Under the pieces are notes generated by a model. That model did no database searches. It had not been told where the DNA came from and was given only the letters and a program-made list of their open reading frames with translations. A program made the translations under genes and the position numbers. Positions 27,559 to 36,257 of a stretch of DNA of 64,000 nt are shown here, piece after piece (the stretch's first letter is position 1; the number at the start of each line of letters is the position of its first letter). Source of the DNA: Acetobacter sp. Lineage in GTDB: Bacteria > Pseudomonadota > Alphaproteobacteria > Acetobacterales > Acetobacteraceae. The stretch covers positions 1-64,000 of the forward strand of contig JAFPVE010000011.1 in assembly GCA_017413025.1 (NCBI GenBank), read 5' to 3'.

Positions 27559-28895
27559 CGGCACAAACTCTTAATCTTCTTTCTGATCTGCTTTGTCATA
27601 CAAAACGCGCTGGCGCCGATGCCGCCGATGTGCTTTTTCTTTCTGGCACCTCGCTCAATGTTGGTGTGAGAAACGGCGTTGTCGAGACATTAGAACGGTC
27701 TGAAGCCCATGGTCTTGAGCTTCGTGTCTTCGTGGGGAAAAAAAACGCCACCGTTTTTACAACAACCATTGACCCCAGCCAATTTACTGATTTTGTCGAA
27801 CGTGCCGTTGCTATGGCACATATTTTGCCAGACGATCAGTATGCGGGGCTTGCCTCCCAAGCCCTTACAGGCGTTTTTGACACGAACTCCCTAGAGTTAG
27901 AGGATCCCGTTGAACCAACGACAAAAGATTTACTCGAGCGCGCGCATAACGGGGAACAGGCAGCTCTTGCCGTTACAGGTGTTACCAATAGTGCCGGCAG
28001 TAACGCTTCGTGGCATAAAACACAAATAGCTTTTGCCACCTCTGCCGGATTTACAGGAACGTATTATAGAACTTGCCATGCCAATTCTGTCTGTGTACTC
28101 GCGGGCACAGGTCAAGATATGCAACGTGATTATGACTATCACCAAACTGTCTGGTTAGAAGACCTAACAGAAGCTTCCATTTTAGGACGCAATGCTGGGC
28201 AACAAGCTGTTGCACGCCTTAACCCAACACGCCCCCGTACAGGACGTTACCCTGTTGTTTTCCATCCGCGAGTCGCTTCTAGTTTTTTAGACCATTTTGC
28301 CCATGCCATTAACGGCGCAACTATTGCCCGTGGCACATCTTTTCTTAAAAACTCTCTAGGAAAAAAAATCTTTGCACAAGGCGTTCACATAATAGACGAT
28401 CCTCGTCGCATGCGTGGTTTATATTCATGCCCATTTGATGGAGAAGCCTTACAAACCGCCCCCATTCATTTCGTACAAGATGGCATTCTTAACACGTGGG
28501 TACTTGATAGCCGTAGTGCACGCCAACTTGGACTACAAAGTAATGCACGCGCAGCACGTCGCCTCCATGGTCCTCCCACGCCTGCAACAACGAACCTCTT
28601 TTTTGAAGCTGGAAAGTTTTCTCCTCAAGAGCTTATGGACGATATTACAGAGGGCATTTATGTTACGGAAATGATGGGAAGCGCCGTTAATCTCCTAACA
28701 GGAGATTACAGCCGAGGCGCTACTGGTTTTATGATTCGCCATGGTAAAATTGCGGAACCTATTACCGAATTTACCCTTGCAGGGCATTTATTAGAAATTT
28801 TCTCTTCTCTTCGTCTCGCTCATGATTTATCGTTCTGTTTTGGTACTGATTCACCGACGCTTAGGGTTGACGCTCTTAACATCGCCGGGAGTTGA
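27555..28895 (+). CDS. pmbA: TldE/PmbA family metalloprotease component
   Basis: A 446-residue member of the TldD/TldE family. In the known TldD/TldE pair, TldD carries the active-site zinc and TldE/PmbA is the partner; the pair unfolds and cuts small peptides such as microcin B17 precursor and CcdA. Features: GVRNGVVETLERSEA, HGLELRVFVGKKNATV, HPRVASSFLDHF and the C-terminal GDYSRGATGFMIRHGKI. The HExxxH of TldD is absent, as expected for TldE. The start overlaps the peptidase stop by four bases. No tldD is in the window. Confidence 0.92.
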   Translation: MTAQTLNLLSDLLCHTKRAGADAADVLFLSGTSLNVGVRNGVVETLERSEAHGLELRVFVGKKNATVFTTTIDPSQFTDFVERAVAMAHILPDDQYAGLASQALTGVFDTNSLELEDPVEPTTKDLLERAHNGEQAALAVTGVTNSAGSNASWHKTQIAFATSAGFTGTYYRTCHANSVCVLAGTGQDMQRDYDYHQTVWLEDLTEASILGRNAGQQAVARLNPTRPRTGRYPVVFHPRVASSFLDHFAHAINGATIARGTSFLKNSLGKKIFAQGVHIIDDPRRMRGLYSCPFDGEALQTAPIHFVQDGILNTWVLDSRSARQLGLQSNARAARRLHGPPTPATTNLFFEAGKFSPQELMDDITEGIYVTEMMGSAVNLLTGDYSRGATGFMIRHGKIAEPITEFTLAGHLLEIFSSLRLAHDLSFCFGTDSPTLRVDALNIAGS

Positions 28896-29875
28896 CGATT
28901 TTAACATTACCTCTCTTAAAAAAAACGGAAGTTTCGACTCTGCCTAAAACATATTTTTTCTTTTTTGCATGTTGTTTTTTACTGAACACAAACCTCATCC
29001 CTATCTTTCAAATACCTTATGCTAATGCGCGTGCCGGGTTAGGTGTTTCTATGGGAAGCCGTGGCTTTCGAACATGGCATGTCCCTACCTCCACACGCCT
29101 TTCTCCCCACATTACAGCCCCCATAGAACGATCTACGATGCCAAGGATATCTCCGTCCTTTACGGCTTTTTCCAATACTCAAAGAATGCAAGTACCTTTT
29201 ACTCAAAACCGCACGCCTTATCAAAACCGGCATACATTTCTCACATGGTTTGTAGGAAGTTTTCTCGGCGTAGGGTTTTTTGATTTATTAAGTGAACACG
29301 GTATGACAAACGACATTCATGGCGTTTTAGGTTTTATCAGAATTTTGATCCCAATAGGGATTATTGCCATTATTATATGGTTTTTAAGATTTTTTATTTC
29401 TCGACAACAAATAAATAATGTCACTGTACAAAATAACAGTTTTTACAATATTCCCCCTCACAGTCAAACACCTACTATTACAGCAACCGACTACCAAACG
29501 TTTCAAAAAATCTTACACGATATACAAACAGCGTGGAACCAACAAGATATTCCCGCTATGCGACAAATGGCAACGCCAGAGATGGTTTCTTATTTCAGAG
29601 AACAACTCTCTACACTTAAACGTCAGGGAAGACGCAACATCGTTTCAGACCTCAAATTTCTCCAAGGTGACCTTTCAGAAGCATGGATCGAAAACGGTGC
29701 TACTTACGCCACTGTTGCACTGCGTTATAGTATGGTTGATTTGACGACCAATGTACTCGGGCAAGTCGTGCAGGGAAGTTCAACACACCCTGTTACGGTT
29801 ACCGAGATATGGACTTTTGTTCGTCCTCCCAACCAAAGTCAATGGTTTCTTTCTGCCCTACAACAAACTCGTTAA
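28892..29875 (+). CDS. Tim44-domain membrane protein
   Basis: A 327-residue protein. A hydrophobic N-terminal segment (FFFFACCFLLNTNLIPIF), a Ser/Thr/Pro/Arg-rich linker (about 50-110), a membrane segment (RILIPIGIIAIIIWFLRFF, about 150-170) and a C-terminal Tim44-like domain (about 200-325). The last part includes DIQTAWNQQDIPAMRQMATPEM, WIENGATYATVALRYSMVD and VTEIWTFVRPPNQSQW. Bacterial Tim44-domain proteins are inner-membrane anchored, related to TimA; their task is not settled. The start is read as TTG overlapping the pmbA stop (TTGA), so expression is probably coupled. The start has no strong ribosome site. Confidence 0.82.
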   Translation: MTILTLPLLKKTEVSTLPKTYFFFFACCFLLNTNLIPIFQIPYANARAGLGVSMGSRGFRTWHVPTSTRLSPHITAPIERSTMPRISPSFTAFSNTQRMQVPFTQNRTPYQNRHTFLTWFVGSFLGVGFFDLLSEHGMTNDIHGVLGFIRILIPIGIIAIIIWFLRFFISRQQINNVTVQNNSFYNIPPHSQTPTITATDYQTFQKILHDIQTAWNQQDIPAMRQMATPEMVSYFREQLSTLKRQGRRNIVSDLKFLQGDLSEAWIENGATYATVALRYSMVDLTTNVLGQVVQGSSTHPVTVTEIWTFVRPPNQSQWFLSALQQTR

Positions 29876-29916
29876 TCTTTCCCTTCAACACCCTCTAACA
29901 AAGACAACACAACATA

Positions 29917-30606
29917 TTAAGGGGAATAATTTTCCAATATAACCAACGTAAATAACCCCATCGGAAACATGGGTTGTATATAGGCACGTGCGATATCTTC
30001 AGATGGCAAAAGAGTTTCTATCGCAAAATCTGGATGCCACCCCAATAGATGCGAAGCGCGTGCCATCGCATATTCAATATCGCGTCTTATACCTTGTTCT
30101 GCTAAAAAATGGTTAACAAATAAAATATATCCACCTGGCTTCACGATACGTTTAAGCTCTTGTAACAATTGCCGAGGATGAGGCACAACAGAGGCGACAA
30201 ACATAGCTACGGCTATATCAAAAGAAGAATCTTCAAAAGATGTATGCTCAGCATTCATTTCTAACAAATTGCGCACATTCTTATAGCCATAAGTCTGTAA
30301 ACGTTTGCGCGCATACGCCAACATATCGGTAGAAAGATCGATACCGGTTACAAATTTTGACTCGGCATAGTGCGAGAGAGCAAGACCTGTCCCAACACCG
30401 ACTTCTAACACTTCAGACCCCGGTAAACCATTAACTGATTGAACCGTTTTTAAGCGTGCAAAATGCGAAATGCCACCAAATCCCATATCATAAACACCAG
30501 CCCAACGACGATATGCCCGTTTGACTGTCTGTGTATTTAATGCCCAACGAGAGGGTAATCTTTCTTTTTCTGCTTGTTTACTTGTCAATCTTTTCTGAAA
30601 AGTCAT
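29917..30606 (-). CDS. SAM-dependent methyltransferase, PmtA-like (phospholipid N-methyltransferase)
   Basis: About 229 residues from the ATG at 30606, which has AGGAAGG upstream; the frame is open for 24 further codons. SAM motif I is VLEVGVGTGLALSHY, then GIDLSTDMLAYAR, FDIAVAMFVASVVPHP and VKPGGYILFVNH. RWAGVYDMGFGG near the N-terminus matches the Rhodobacter-type phosphatidylethanolamine N-methyltransferase group, which makes phosphatidylcholine precursors. A ubiquinone or other small-molecule methyltransferase is the alternative. It is 50 bases downstream of gshB on the same strand. Confidence 0.75.
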   Translation of the reverse strand: MTFQKRLTSKQAEKERLPSRWALNTQTVKRAYRRWAGVYDMGFGGISHFARLKTVQSVNGLPGSEVLEVGVGTGLALSHYAESKFVTGIDLSTDMLAYARKRLQTYGYKNVRNLLEMNAEHTSFEDSSFDIAVAMFVASVVPHPRQLLQELKRIVKPGGYILFVNHFLAEQGIRRDIEYAMARASHLLGWHPDFAIETLLPSEDIARAYIQPMFPMGLFTLVILENYSP

Positions 30607-30655
30607 TATCCTTCCTGTGTCTCTTATTTCTCTTCTCACTATCAATATTTTTACA

Positions 30656-31654
30656 TTAGGCGTTAAGTTTACGCTCAATACAATCCCATATCAAGCCCGC
30701 GCCATTGATACCACTTAACCGCTCCAGCTCTTGCAAACCTGTTGGAGAGGTTACATTGATTTCTGTTAAATAATCTCCAATGACATCAATTCCAACAAAA
30801 ATAAGATTATGATCCCGCAAAAACGAACCAATCGCTTGACATATATGTTTATCACGTTCTGTTAATGTTACAGGATGTGCCACTCCACCAACATGCATAT
30901 TCGATCGGTGGTCTGTCTTTGATGGCACACGGTTAATAGCCCCTATTGGCTTACCATCCACCAAAATAATACGTTTATCCCCTTGGACAACAGCCGGCTC
31001 ATAACGTTGAATCATTAAAGGCTCACGCGATTGAGAAAAATACATCTCTAACAAAGCATTCAAATTCTGATCCTGTTCACGAATACGAAAAACGCCTTTG
31101 CCCCCACTATAAAATAATGGTTTAATAATGATATCCCGCCATTGCTCACGAAACGCATAAATTTGGTTTATATCCCGTGTTACTATTGTTGGTGGCATAA
31201 GATCTGGAAAATTCATCACAAATAATTTTTCCGGACTTTCTCTCACCCAACGAGGGTTATTCACAACAAAAGCCTTATGAGTGCCAATGCCATCCACTTG
31301 CTCCAACAAATGCGTTGCTGCAATATAAGCCATATCAAAAGGCGGGTCTTGGCGCATTAAAATAACATCCATCTCTCCTAAAGAACGAACAACGGATTCT
31401 CCAAATATTGCATATTTTTCTGCATCACGCCTTACTGTAACGGGCTGTACCATTGCTGTTAGGTGTGTATACGCCCTCTGCGCAGAGCCCTGAACACCTT
31501 CCTGAATACTTAATGTCAGGCTATCAACATGGTACACAAATAAAGCATGACCACGCGCTTGGGCTTCCAGCATAAGAGCAAAAGTAGAATCACCCTTTAT
31601 ATCGATATGATCCAACGGATCCATCTGAACGGCTATAAGCTTCTGTGAAACCAT
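30656..31654 (-). CDS. gshB: Glutathione synthetase
   Basis: An ATP-grasp ligase joining gamma-glutamylcysteine and glycine. About 332 residues from the ATG at 31654 (MVSQKLIAVQMDPLDHI), which has GGGGA upstream; two upstream in-frame ATGs (31675, 31681) lack a ribosome site. Family blocks: DIKGDSTFALMLEAQ, MRQDPPFDMAYI, NNPRWVRESPEKLF, KPLFYSGGKGVFR and the C-terminal FVGIDVIGDYLTEINVTSPTG. Cytoplasmic. It supports glutathione use by the metallo-hydrolase, glutaredoxin and exporter in this window. Confidence 0.95.
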   Translation of the reverse strand: MVSQKLIAVQMDPLDHIDIKGDSTFALMLEAQARGHALFVYHVDSLTLSIQEGVQGSAQRAYTHLTAMVQPVTVRRDAEKYAIFGESVVRSLGEMDVILMRQDPPFDMAYIAATHLLEQVDGIGTHKAFVVNNPRWVRESPEKLFVMNFPDLMPPTIVTRDINQIYAFREQWRDIIIKPLFYSGGKGVFRIREQDQNLNALLEMYFSQSREPLMIQRYEPAVVQGDKRIILVDGKPIGAINRVPSKTDHRSNMHVGGVAHPVTLTERDKHICQAIGSFLRDHNLIFVGIDVIGDYLTEINVTSPTGLQELERLSGINGAGLIWDCIERKLNA

Positions 31655-31727
31655 ATTTTCCCCATTTTCGTTCATCGTCACATTGACATTACTTATTGTT
31701 TAAAATCTCATTCAATACTTATATTTA

Positions 31728-31760
31728 TATCGTTTAATATCGTTTAATATCGTTTATCGT
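31728..31760. repeat. 10-bp tandem repeat, about three copies
   Basis: ATCGTTTAAT is repeated at 31731-31740 and 31741-31750, with a partial third copy to 31759, in the short gap between gshB and the GT39-like gene. Confidence 0.85.
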
Positions 31761-31771
31761 TCATATCGTTC

Positions 31772-33274
31772 CTAATAAAGAGAAGAAAGACGTGCTGCCT
31801 CTAAGACAGAAAGAGCTTTTCCCCCACAGCGCAATTTAACACGATACAGGGAATAGGTATCAAGGACAACACTCTTTCGCATCCGTGCTAACGAAGCAAA
31901 AGGCTTTCCAGAAATTTGAAACCAATCTCCACGCGGCGAATCTGTCCTTTTATGGCTACGCAAAAGATACCCCTTTATACCACACAATGGATGTGGTAGC
32001 GCAAATAATCGCCATCGTTGCCCCACAGCGATAACCACCCGTTGTGGCATGTAAAAAGCTAACTCACTTGCAAGCCCATAATCATCTGCCATAATAGGTA
32101 AACCAGACGGTACAACCGTATCAACAGTTTTTGCCAAATGACGCCATCCCCCTATTTGCCGTGCCATGACATCAACATGGGCTGACAGAGGTAGAGGCGT
32201 CCACAAAGCCTGCCCAATCACAAGCATTGTTAACACGCCTCCTAAAATAGGGGCGTATATCCACCACCGCGGATACCAGCATGCCGCCGCGAGTGCTAAA
32301 GCAGGGTAAATCACAAGAGGCCAGTTAGCCTGCACCCTTGCTCCTATTGCGTGCTGTATAAAAACCAAAAGAGGACAAAGAACGATGCACAATAAGAGCA
32401 CAGAAAAACGATCTCTTTTTTGCCATAAACATACACATCCACCAACAAAAAGAACAAAAATAAGTGGCGTTATTAACCCCACTTGTCCGGCGAAAAGTTC
32501 CCCTATAAATGTCAGAGCGCGTGTCGGATGCCAATTTCCTACCCGCCCCCCTTGTTTCAGAAAACTCGCCCAATGATGCGTTGCGTTCCACCAAAAAACA
32601 GGGCTAATCACCAAAGCCCCCACACCCATAGCAAGCCAGAGCCATGCTGATTTCAACCAGTATCGCCTTTCGGATGATAAACATAGCCATAGTCCTACAC
32701 CGGCAATAGGCAGTACCGCACTATATTTACTCTCCAAAGCCAAGCCAGCTGCCATAGCAATCAACAACCATAACCATCCTGCACCGCCTGTACATAAACG
32801 CGCCAATAGCCACAACATAACCGAAATAAAAAAAATGAGCGGTATATCGGGAGTCATAATCATTGCCTCTATCCCGATCGCTAGCGTTGTATTCAACAAA
32901 ACGGCTGTTCGTACCCCCGCTGATAAATAAGAACTTTCACGCCCTAACCACGTAAAAGCCGCTGCAGCAAGGAAAAGACTACTCATTGCGGTAAGAAGAG
33001 GCGCCATAAAGCGTAGACCAAAGGCTGTATCTCCGCCAATAAGCATACCTAAACGCATACATAATGCCACCATAGGAGGGTGATCTAAATAGCCGGCAGC
33101 TGGCGCTAACGCCCATATTCTGTAATAAGCCTCATCCGGAGATAAAGGTACATAGGCACTCAACAACCAGCGTAGCCCCGTTATCGCCATAAGTACACAT
33201 AACCAGAAAGCTGTCGTTTTTTTACGCAAACAATATTCCTTACTCACGCCAAACAAATGTGCTCGATAACGCAT
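31772..33274 (-). CDS. Polyprenyl-phosphate sugar glycosyltransferase, GT39/ArnT-like
   Basis: An integral membrane protein of about 500 residues with at least ten membrane segments. The first extracytoplasmic loop has SPDEAYYRIW and YLDHPPMVAL, the acidic and substrate-loop motifs of GT-C glycosyltransferases (PMT/ArnT type) that use polyprenyl-phosphate sugars at the periplasmic face. A small soluble C-terminal domain has paired Cys. The ATG at 33274 is chosen; a GTG at 33247 (MSKEYCLRKK) that overlaps the upstream stop is a good alternative. It overlaps the GT2-GtrA gene, which could supply its lipid-linked sugar donor. Target (lipid A, O-antigen or protein) unknown. Confidence 0.82.
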   Translation of the reverse strand: MRYRAHLFGVSKEYCLRKKTTAFWLCVLMAITGLRWLLSAYVPLSPDEAYYRIWALAPAAGYLDHPPMVALCMRLGMLIGGDTAFGLRFMAPLLTAMSSLFLAAAAFTWLGRESSYLSAGVRTAVLLNTTLAIGIEAMIMTPDIPLIFFISVMLWLLARLCTGGAGWLWLLIAMAAGLALESKYSAVLPIAGVGLWLCLSSERRYWLKSAWLWLAMGVGALVISPVFWWNATHHWASFLKQGGRVGNWHPTRALTFIGELFAGQVGLITPLIFVLFVGGCVCLWQKRDRFSVLLLCIVLCPLLVFIQHAIGARVQANWPLVIYPALALAAACWYPRWWIYAPILGGVLTMLVIGQALWTPLPLSAHVDVMARQIGGWRHLAKTVDTVVPSGLPIMADDYGLASELAFYMPQRVVIAVGQRWRLFALPHPLCGIKGYLLRSHKRTDSPRGDWFQISGKPFASLARMRKSVVLDTYSLYRVKLRCGGKALSVLEAARLSSLY

Positions 33275-34325
33275 AATTCCAAACAACCGCCACAATAGCC
33301 CCAGCTATGCCTGCCACATTCAACATAGCCTGTTGATCACATAAAACTCTAGCCACGCCGACATTCGCAATAACATCTACCGTACAGATAAGGATAAAAA
33401 GTATTAAACCTATCCAACACTTTATCCCTCTCAAACGTCGATCTCGATAAGTAAGATGATTATTCAAAACAAAATTAACGTTCATGGCGACAAATGTAGC
33501 ACCATATTGTGCCCATAAACTTTGTACCCCCATAATTTCAAGGGCACCCATAACAATAAAATTCACGATTAGCCCTACCAAACCAACAGCACAAAAGACA
33601 AAAAACCGAATAGGAAACCAACCACGAAAAAAATGATCAACCAACAAACCCAAAAACTGGAACATCACGAATATGTCGAGTTTACTTTCTCCAGCCAAAC
33701 GAGAACGAAACACATAAGGCACCTCTTGCACGTGCAAAGTAGCCGGTGATGAGAGAAGTATATCTACCAATATCTTAAACCCGCGCCCAGATAAACGAGA
33801 AACAGCTGATTCAAACACACTACGCCGAATAGCAAAAAAACCACTCATTGGATCTGATAATTTGATTGGCATGAGACATTGGGCTAAAAAATTACCGCTA
33901 TCCGACAAAACCCGACGCCAAGTATTCGCCAACCCAGCATTATCGCCGCCTTTTATATGACGACTTCCGACAACAAGATCAGACCCATTTTGTATGCCCT
34001 CAATGAAACGAGGTATTTGTGCCTCATCATGCTGCAGATCTCCGTCCATAACCACCACAATCGGTGCAGAAGAAGACATAATACCTTCTATAACTGCTGA
34101 TGAAAGCCCTTTACGACCCATACGACATAAACCACGCACACGGTAATCGTGGCATGCCAACGATCGTATAATATGAATCGTCCCATCTGGAGAATGATCA
34201 TCTACAAAAATAACTTCCCACGCATAACACGATAAAATACGCCGTAACGCCGTAACAATAGGGGTAATATTCTCTGCCTCGTTATAACAAGGAACAATAA
34301 CACTCACTTCTGCTGAAGCAACCAT
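33240..34325 (-). CDS. Dolichol-phosphate mannose synthase-like GT2 with GtrA domain
   Basis: A 361-residue protein. The N-terminal GT2 domain (about 1-230) has SVIVPCYNEAENI, FVDDHSPDGT, VVVMDGDLQHDEAQIP with the DxD metal motif, and PMSGFFAIRRSVFE. The C-terminal GtrA-like domain (about 235-361) has four membrane segments and carries the conserved FVAMNVNFVLNNHLTYRD. Such fusions make polyprenyl-phosphate hexose at the cytoplasmic face and may assist flipping. It overlaps the next gene (GT39-like) at its 3' end. Together they look like a two-gene unit that decorates an envelope glycan. Confidence 0.88.
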   Translation of the reverse strand: MVASAEVSVIVPCYNEAENITPIVTALRRILSCYAWEVIFVDDHSPDGTIHIIRSLACHDYRVRGLCRMGRKGLSSAVIEGIMSSSAPIVVVMDGDLQHDEAQIPRFIEGIQNGSDLVVGSRHIKGGDNAGLANTWRRVLSDSGNFLAQCLMPIKLSDPMSGFFAIRRSVFESAVSRLSGRGFKILVDILLSSPATLHVQEVPYVFRSRLAGESKLDIFVMFQFLGLLVDHFFRGWFPIRFFVFCAVGLVGLIVNFIVMGALEIMGVQSLWAQYGATFVAMNVNFVLNNHLTYRDRRLRGIKCWIGLILFILICTVDVIANVGVARVLCDQQAMLNVAGIAGAIVAVVWNYALSSTFVWRE

Positions 34326-34535
34326 CTCTATAACGCCATTTTGCTCATTAAAATTTGTTCTATCGCTATTTACGACAAATTCGTCTTTTACACATATTGG
34401 TCAATATTGATTATTATCATAAACCCTCTTGACACGTTGTCTTAAACCGTGAAATGTGGTTTTACTTAATTATAGACACTTTATGACTTCAACTTTTTAT
34501 TGTCCCTTATAACCCTTTTAGAAATACTTTTTGCC

Positions 34536-35522
34536 ATGTCTCAAATACACTCTCAAATACACTCTCAAGCAAACACATCGCAAACACTGGCAACAAACCT
34601 CCTTATTCTTGGCTCTGGTCCTGCCGGTTATACAGCTGCGATTTACGCGGCACGTGCCAACCTTTCCCCTGTGCTTGTCACCGGCTTACAACCTGGTGGT
34701 CAACTGACTATTACCACAGAGGTCGAAAATTACCCTGGTTTTGCAACGGCTATTCAAGGACCACGGCTTATGGAGCAAATGGCACAACAAGCTGTTCATA
34801 CAGGCACGCGTATTGAATATGATCTTATTACCTCCGTTGATTTTAGTCATGGCTCTCCTTTTCATCTTATGGGAGATTCTGGCACGACTTATAAGGCGCG
34901 TTCTGTCATTATTGCGACAGGCGCGCAAGCCCGTTGGCTCGGTCTTCCCAATGAAAAACGATTACAAGGTGCCGGTGTTTCAGCCTGTGCCACATGTGAT
35001 GGCTTTTTTTATCGCGGGAAAAATGTCGTCGTTGTTGGTGGCGGTAATACCGCCGTAGAAGAAGCTCTTTATCTGACACATCACGCTGCCCATGTCACAG
35101 TCATTCACCGACGTGATAAGTTCCGTGCTGAAAAAGTCCTTCAAGAACGCCTCTTTAACGAGAAAAAAATTAGCGTTCTATGGAACACCATTGTAGAAGA
35201 TATTCTCTCTGCTGGAACGCCTCCTGTCGTTACCGGCGTTGTTTTACGCGACATTCAAAATAATAGGCAATATTCTTTACAAACAGATGGCGTTTTTATC
35301 GCTATTGGTCATACCCCAACAACGTCTCTTTTTCAAGGGCAACTTGAACTCGATTCAGAAGGTTATATCGTGATACCAACCCCAAGAAGTACGCAAACTT
35401 CTGTCCCAGGTATTTTTGCAGCCGGTGATGTACAAGACAAAATCTACCGTCAAGCTGTCACCGCTGCTGGTACGGGCTGCATGGCAGCGCTTGATGCCGA
35501 GCGTTTTCTTTCAGGCTTATAA
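34536..35522 (+). CDS. trxB: Thioredoxin reductase
   Basis: An FAD/NADPH enzyme reducing thioredoxin. About 328 residues from the ATG at 34536. FAD motif [13 protein letters not shown], the redox pair CATCDG near residue 150, the NADPH motif [13 protein letters not shown] and the C-terminal [15 protein letters not shown] 36 bases upstream in frame is possible but unlikely. The first codons consist of a 12-bp tandem repeat (34539-34562) that duplicates Ser-Gln-Ile-His, an unusual slippage product inside a housekeeping gene. The ribosome site is weak. Confidence 0.95.
   Translation: MSQIHSQIHSQANTSQTLATNLLILGSGPAGYTAAIYAARANLSPVLVTGLQPGGQLTITTEVENYPGFATAIQGPRLMEQMAQQAVHTGTRIEYDLITSVDFSHGSPFHLMGDSGTTYKARSVIIATGAQARWLGLPNEKRLQGAGVSACATCDGFFYRGKNVVVVGGGNTAVEEALYLTHHAAHVTVIHRRDKFRAEKVLQERLFNEKKISVLWNTIVEDILSAGTPPVVTGVVLRDIQNNRQYSLQTDGVFIAIGHTPTTSLFQGQLELDSEGYIVIPTPRSTQTSVPGIFAAGDVQDKIYRQAVTAAGTGCMAALDAERFLSGL
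34539..34562. repeat. 12-bp in-frame tandem repeat in the trxB start
   Basis: TCTCAAATACAC occurs twice, followed by a partial third copy. It adds four codons (Ser-Gln-Ile-His) without changing frame, in a region before the FAD domain that tolerates length change. Confidence 0.93.
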
Positions 35523-35631
35523 AATTAGCATGATAAAATTACAGCAAGAACGTTTTATAATGCCCTTAAGACACACATTCATCTTGTGGTGGTGAAGCGC
35601 TCTTTAGACTGCTGAACTCTATTTGATAGAC

Positions 35632-35648
35632 ATAGTAAAATTTACTAT
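35632..35648. promoter_or_regulatory. 17-base palindrome upstream of TPR copy 1
   Basis: ATAGTAAAATTTACTAT has 8-base arms around one central base. An identical sequence lies at the same place upstream of TPR copy 2 (59381-59397). It may be an operator for a dimeric regulator, or just the conserved tail of a short reading frame. Confidence 0.45.
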
Positions 35649-35720
35649 ACTCCCGTACGATAATTTTATACCACCCCATAGAAAAGAACACTCTGATAAA
35701 CAAATCTGATAAACAAAAAA

Positions 35721-36038
35721 GTGAAAAGGAAAAATCCCCTTAAATTAAAAGCCTGTATAGTCGCGTTAAGCCTATGGGGTTTATCCGCCGCGTTCGCTCT
35801 CTCTTCCTCCCCTATTATGGCAGCAGATACTGCCTCTAACACAGCACAAGAACAAGTGGCAATAGCTTTATTCAATAAGGGATTTGATCTTGGCGGGTTA
35901 CATCGCTATGAGGAAACCTTTTACGCGTATAATGACCTGATCACACGCTTCAACAACTCACATGACCAAGATATACAAGAAGACGTGACAAAAGCACGGT
36001 ATCCACGCCTAGTTTTGAAGAGGATTCTCTCCTATTAA
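35721..36038 (+). CDS. Secreted one-repeat TPR-like protein (copy 1, contracted paralogue)
   Basis: A 105-residue frame starting at GTG. The signal peptide (NPLKLKACIVALSLWGLSAA, ending IMAAD) is nearly identical to that of the protein at 59445. One 43-residue TPR-like unit follows (EQVAIALFNKGFDLGGLHRY, then EETFYAYNDLITRFNN), then a diverged cap (EDVTKARYPRLVLKRILSY). The four units of the paralogue have shrunk to one. The ATG used by the paralogue is ATA here and a 13-bp tandem duplication (35692-35717) lies in front, so initiation relies on the GTG with no evident ribosome site. It may be poorly expressed or decaying. Function unknown; it is predicted periplasmic or exported. Confidence 0.5.
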   Translation: MKRKNPLKLKACIVALSLWGLSAAFALSSSPIMAADTASNTAQEQVAIALFNKGFDLGGLHRYEETFYAYNDLITRFNNSHDQDIQEDVTKARYPRLVLKRILSY

Positions 36039-36081
36039 GGGTTGGATAAACAGGGCTTACTGCAGATTAAAAGGATTTATT

Positions 36082-36156
36082 ATGAAAAAAGAATACGAGA
36101 AACTTGCCTGCATGTCTGACAAAAACGTGGGCGGTTGGTGGTCGATGATTCCGTAG
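36082..36156 (+). CDS. Possible 24-residue peptide after TPR copy 1
   Basis: ATG with AGGA 7 bases upstream encodes MKKEYEKLACMSDKNVGG followed by WWSMIP. It ends in a Gly-Gly then two Trp. DNA at its 3' half resembles the DNA downstream of TPR copy 2 (about 60154-60180), so this stretch was part of the same duplication. It may be a real small peptide or a chance frame. Confidence 0.25.
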   Translation: MKKEYEKLACMSDKNVGGWWSMIP

Positions 36157-36257
36157 AGTACGCTTATAAAAAAATATTTTTGTTTCTTTAAGTGCTATCA
36201 CACGTTTCCCATGAAAAAACATGAAAAAAACTCGTCTATTTCTTAACTCTCTACGAC

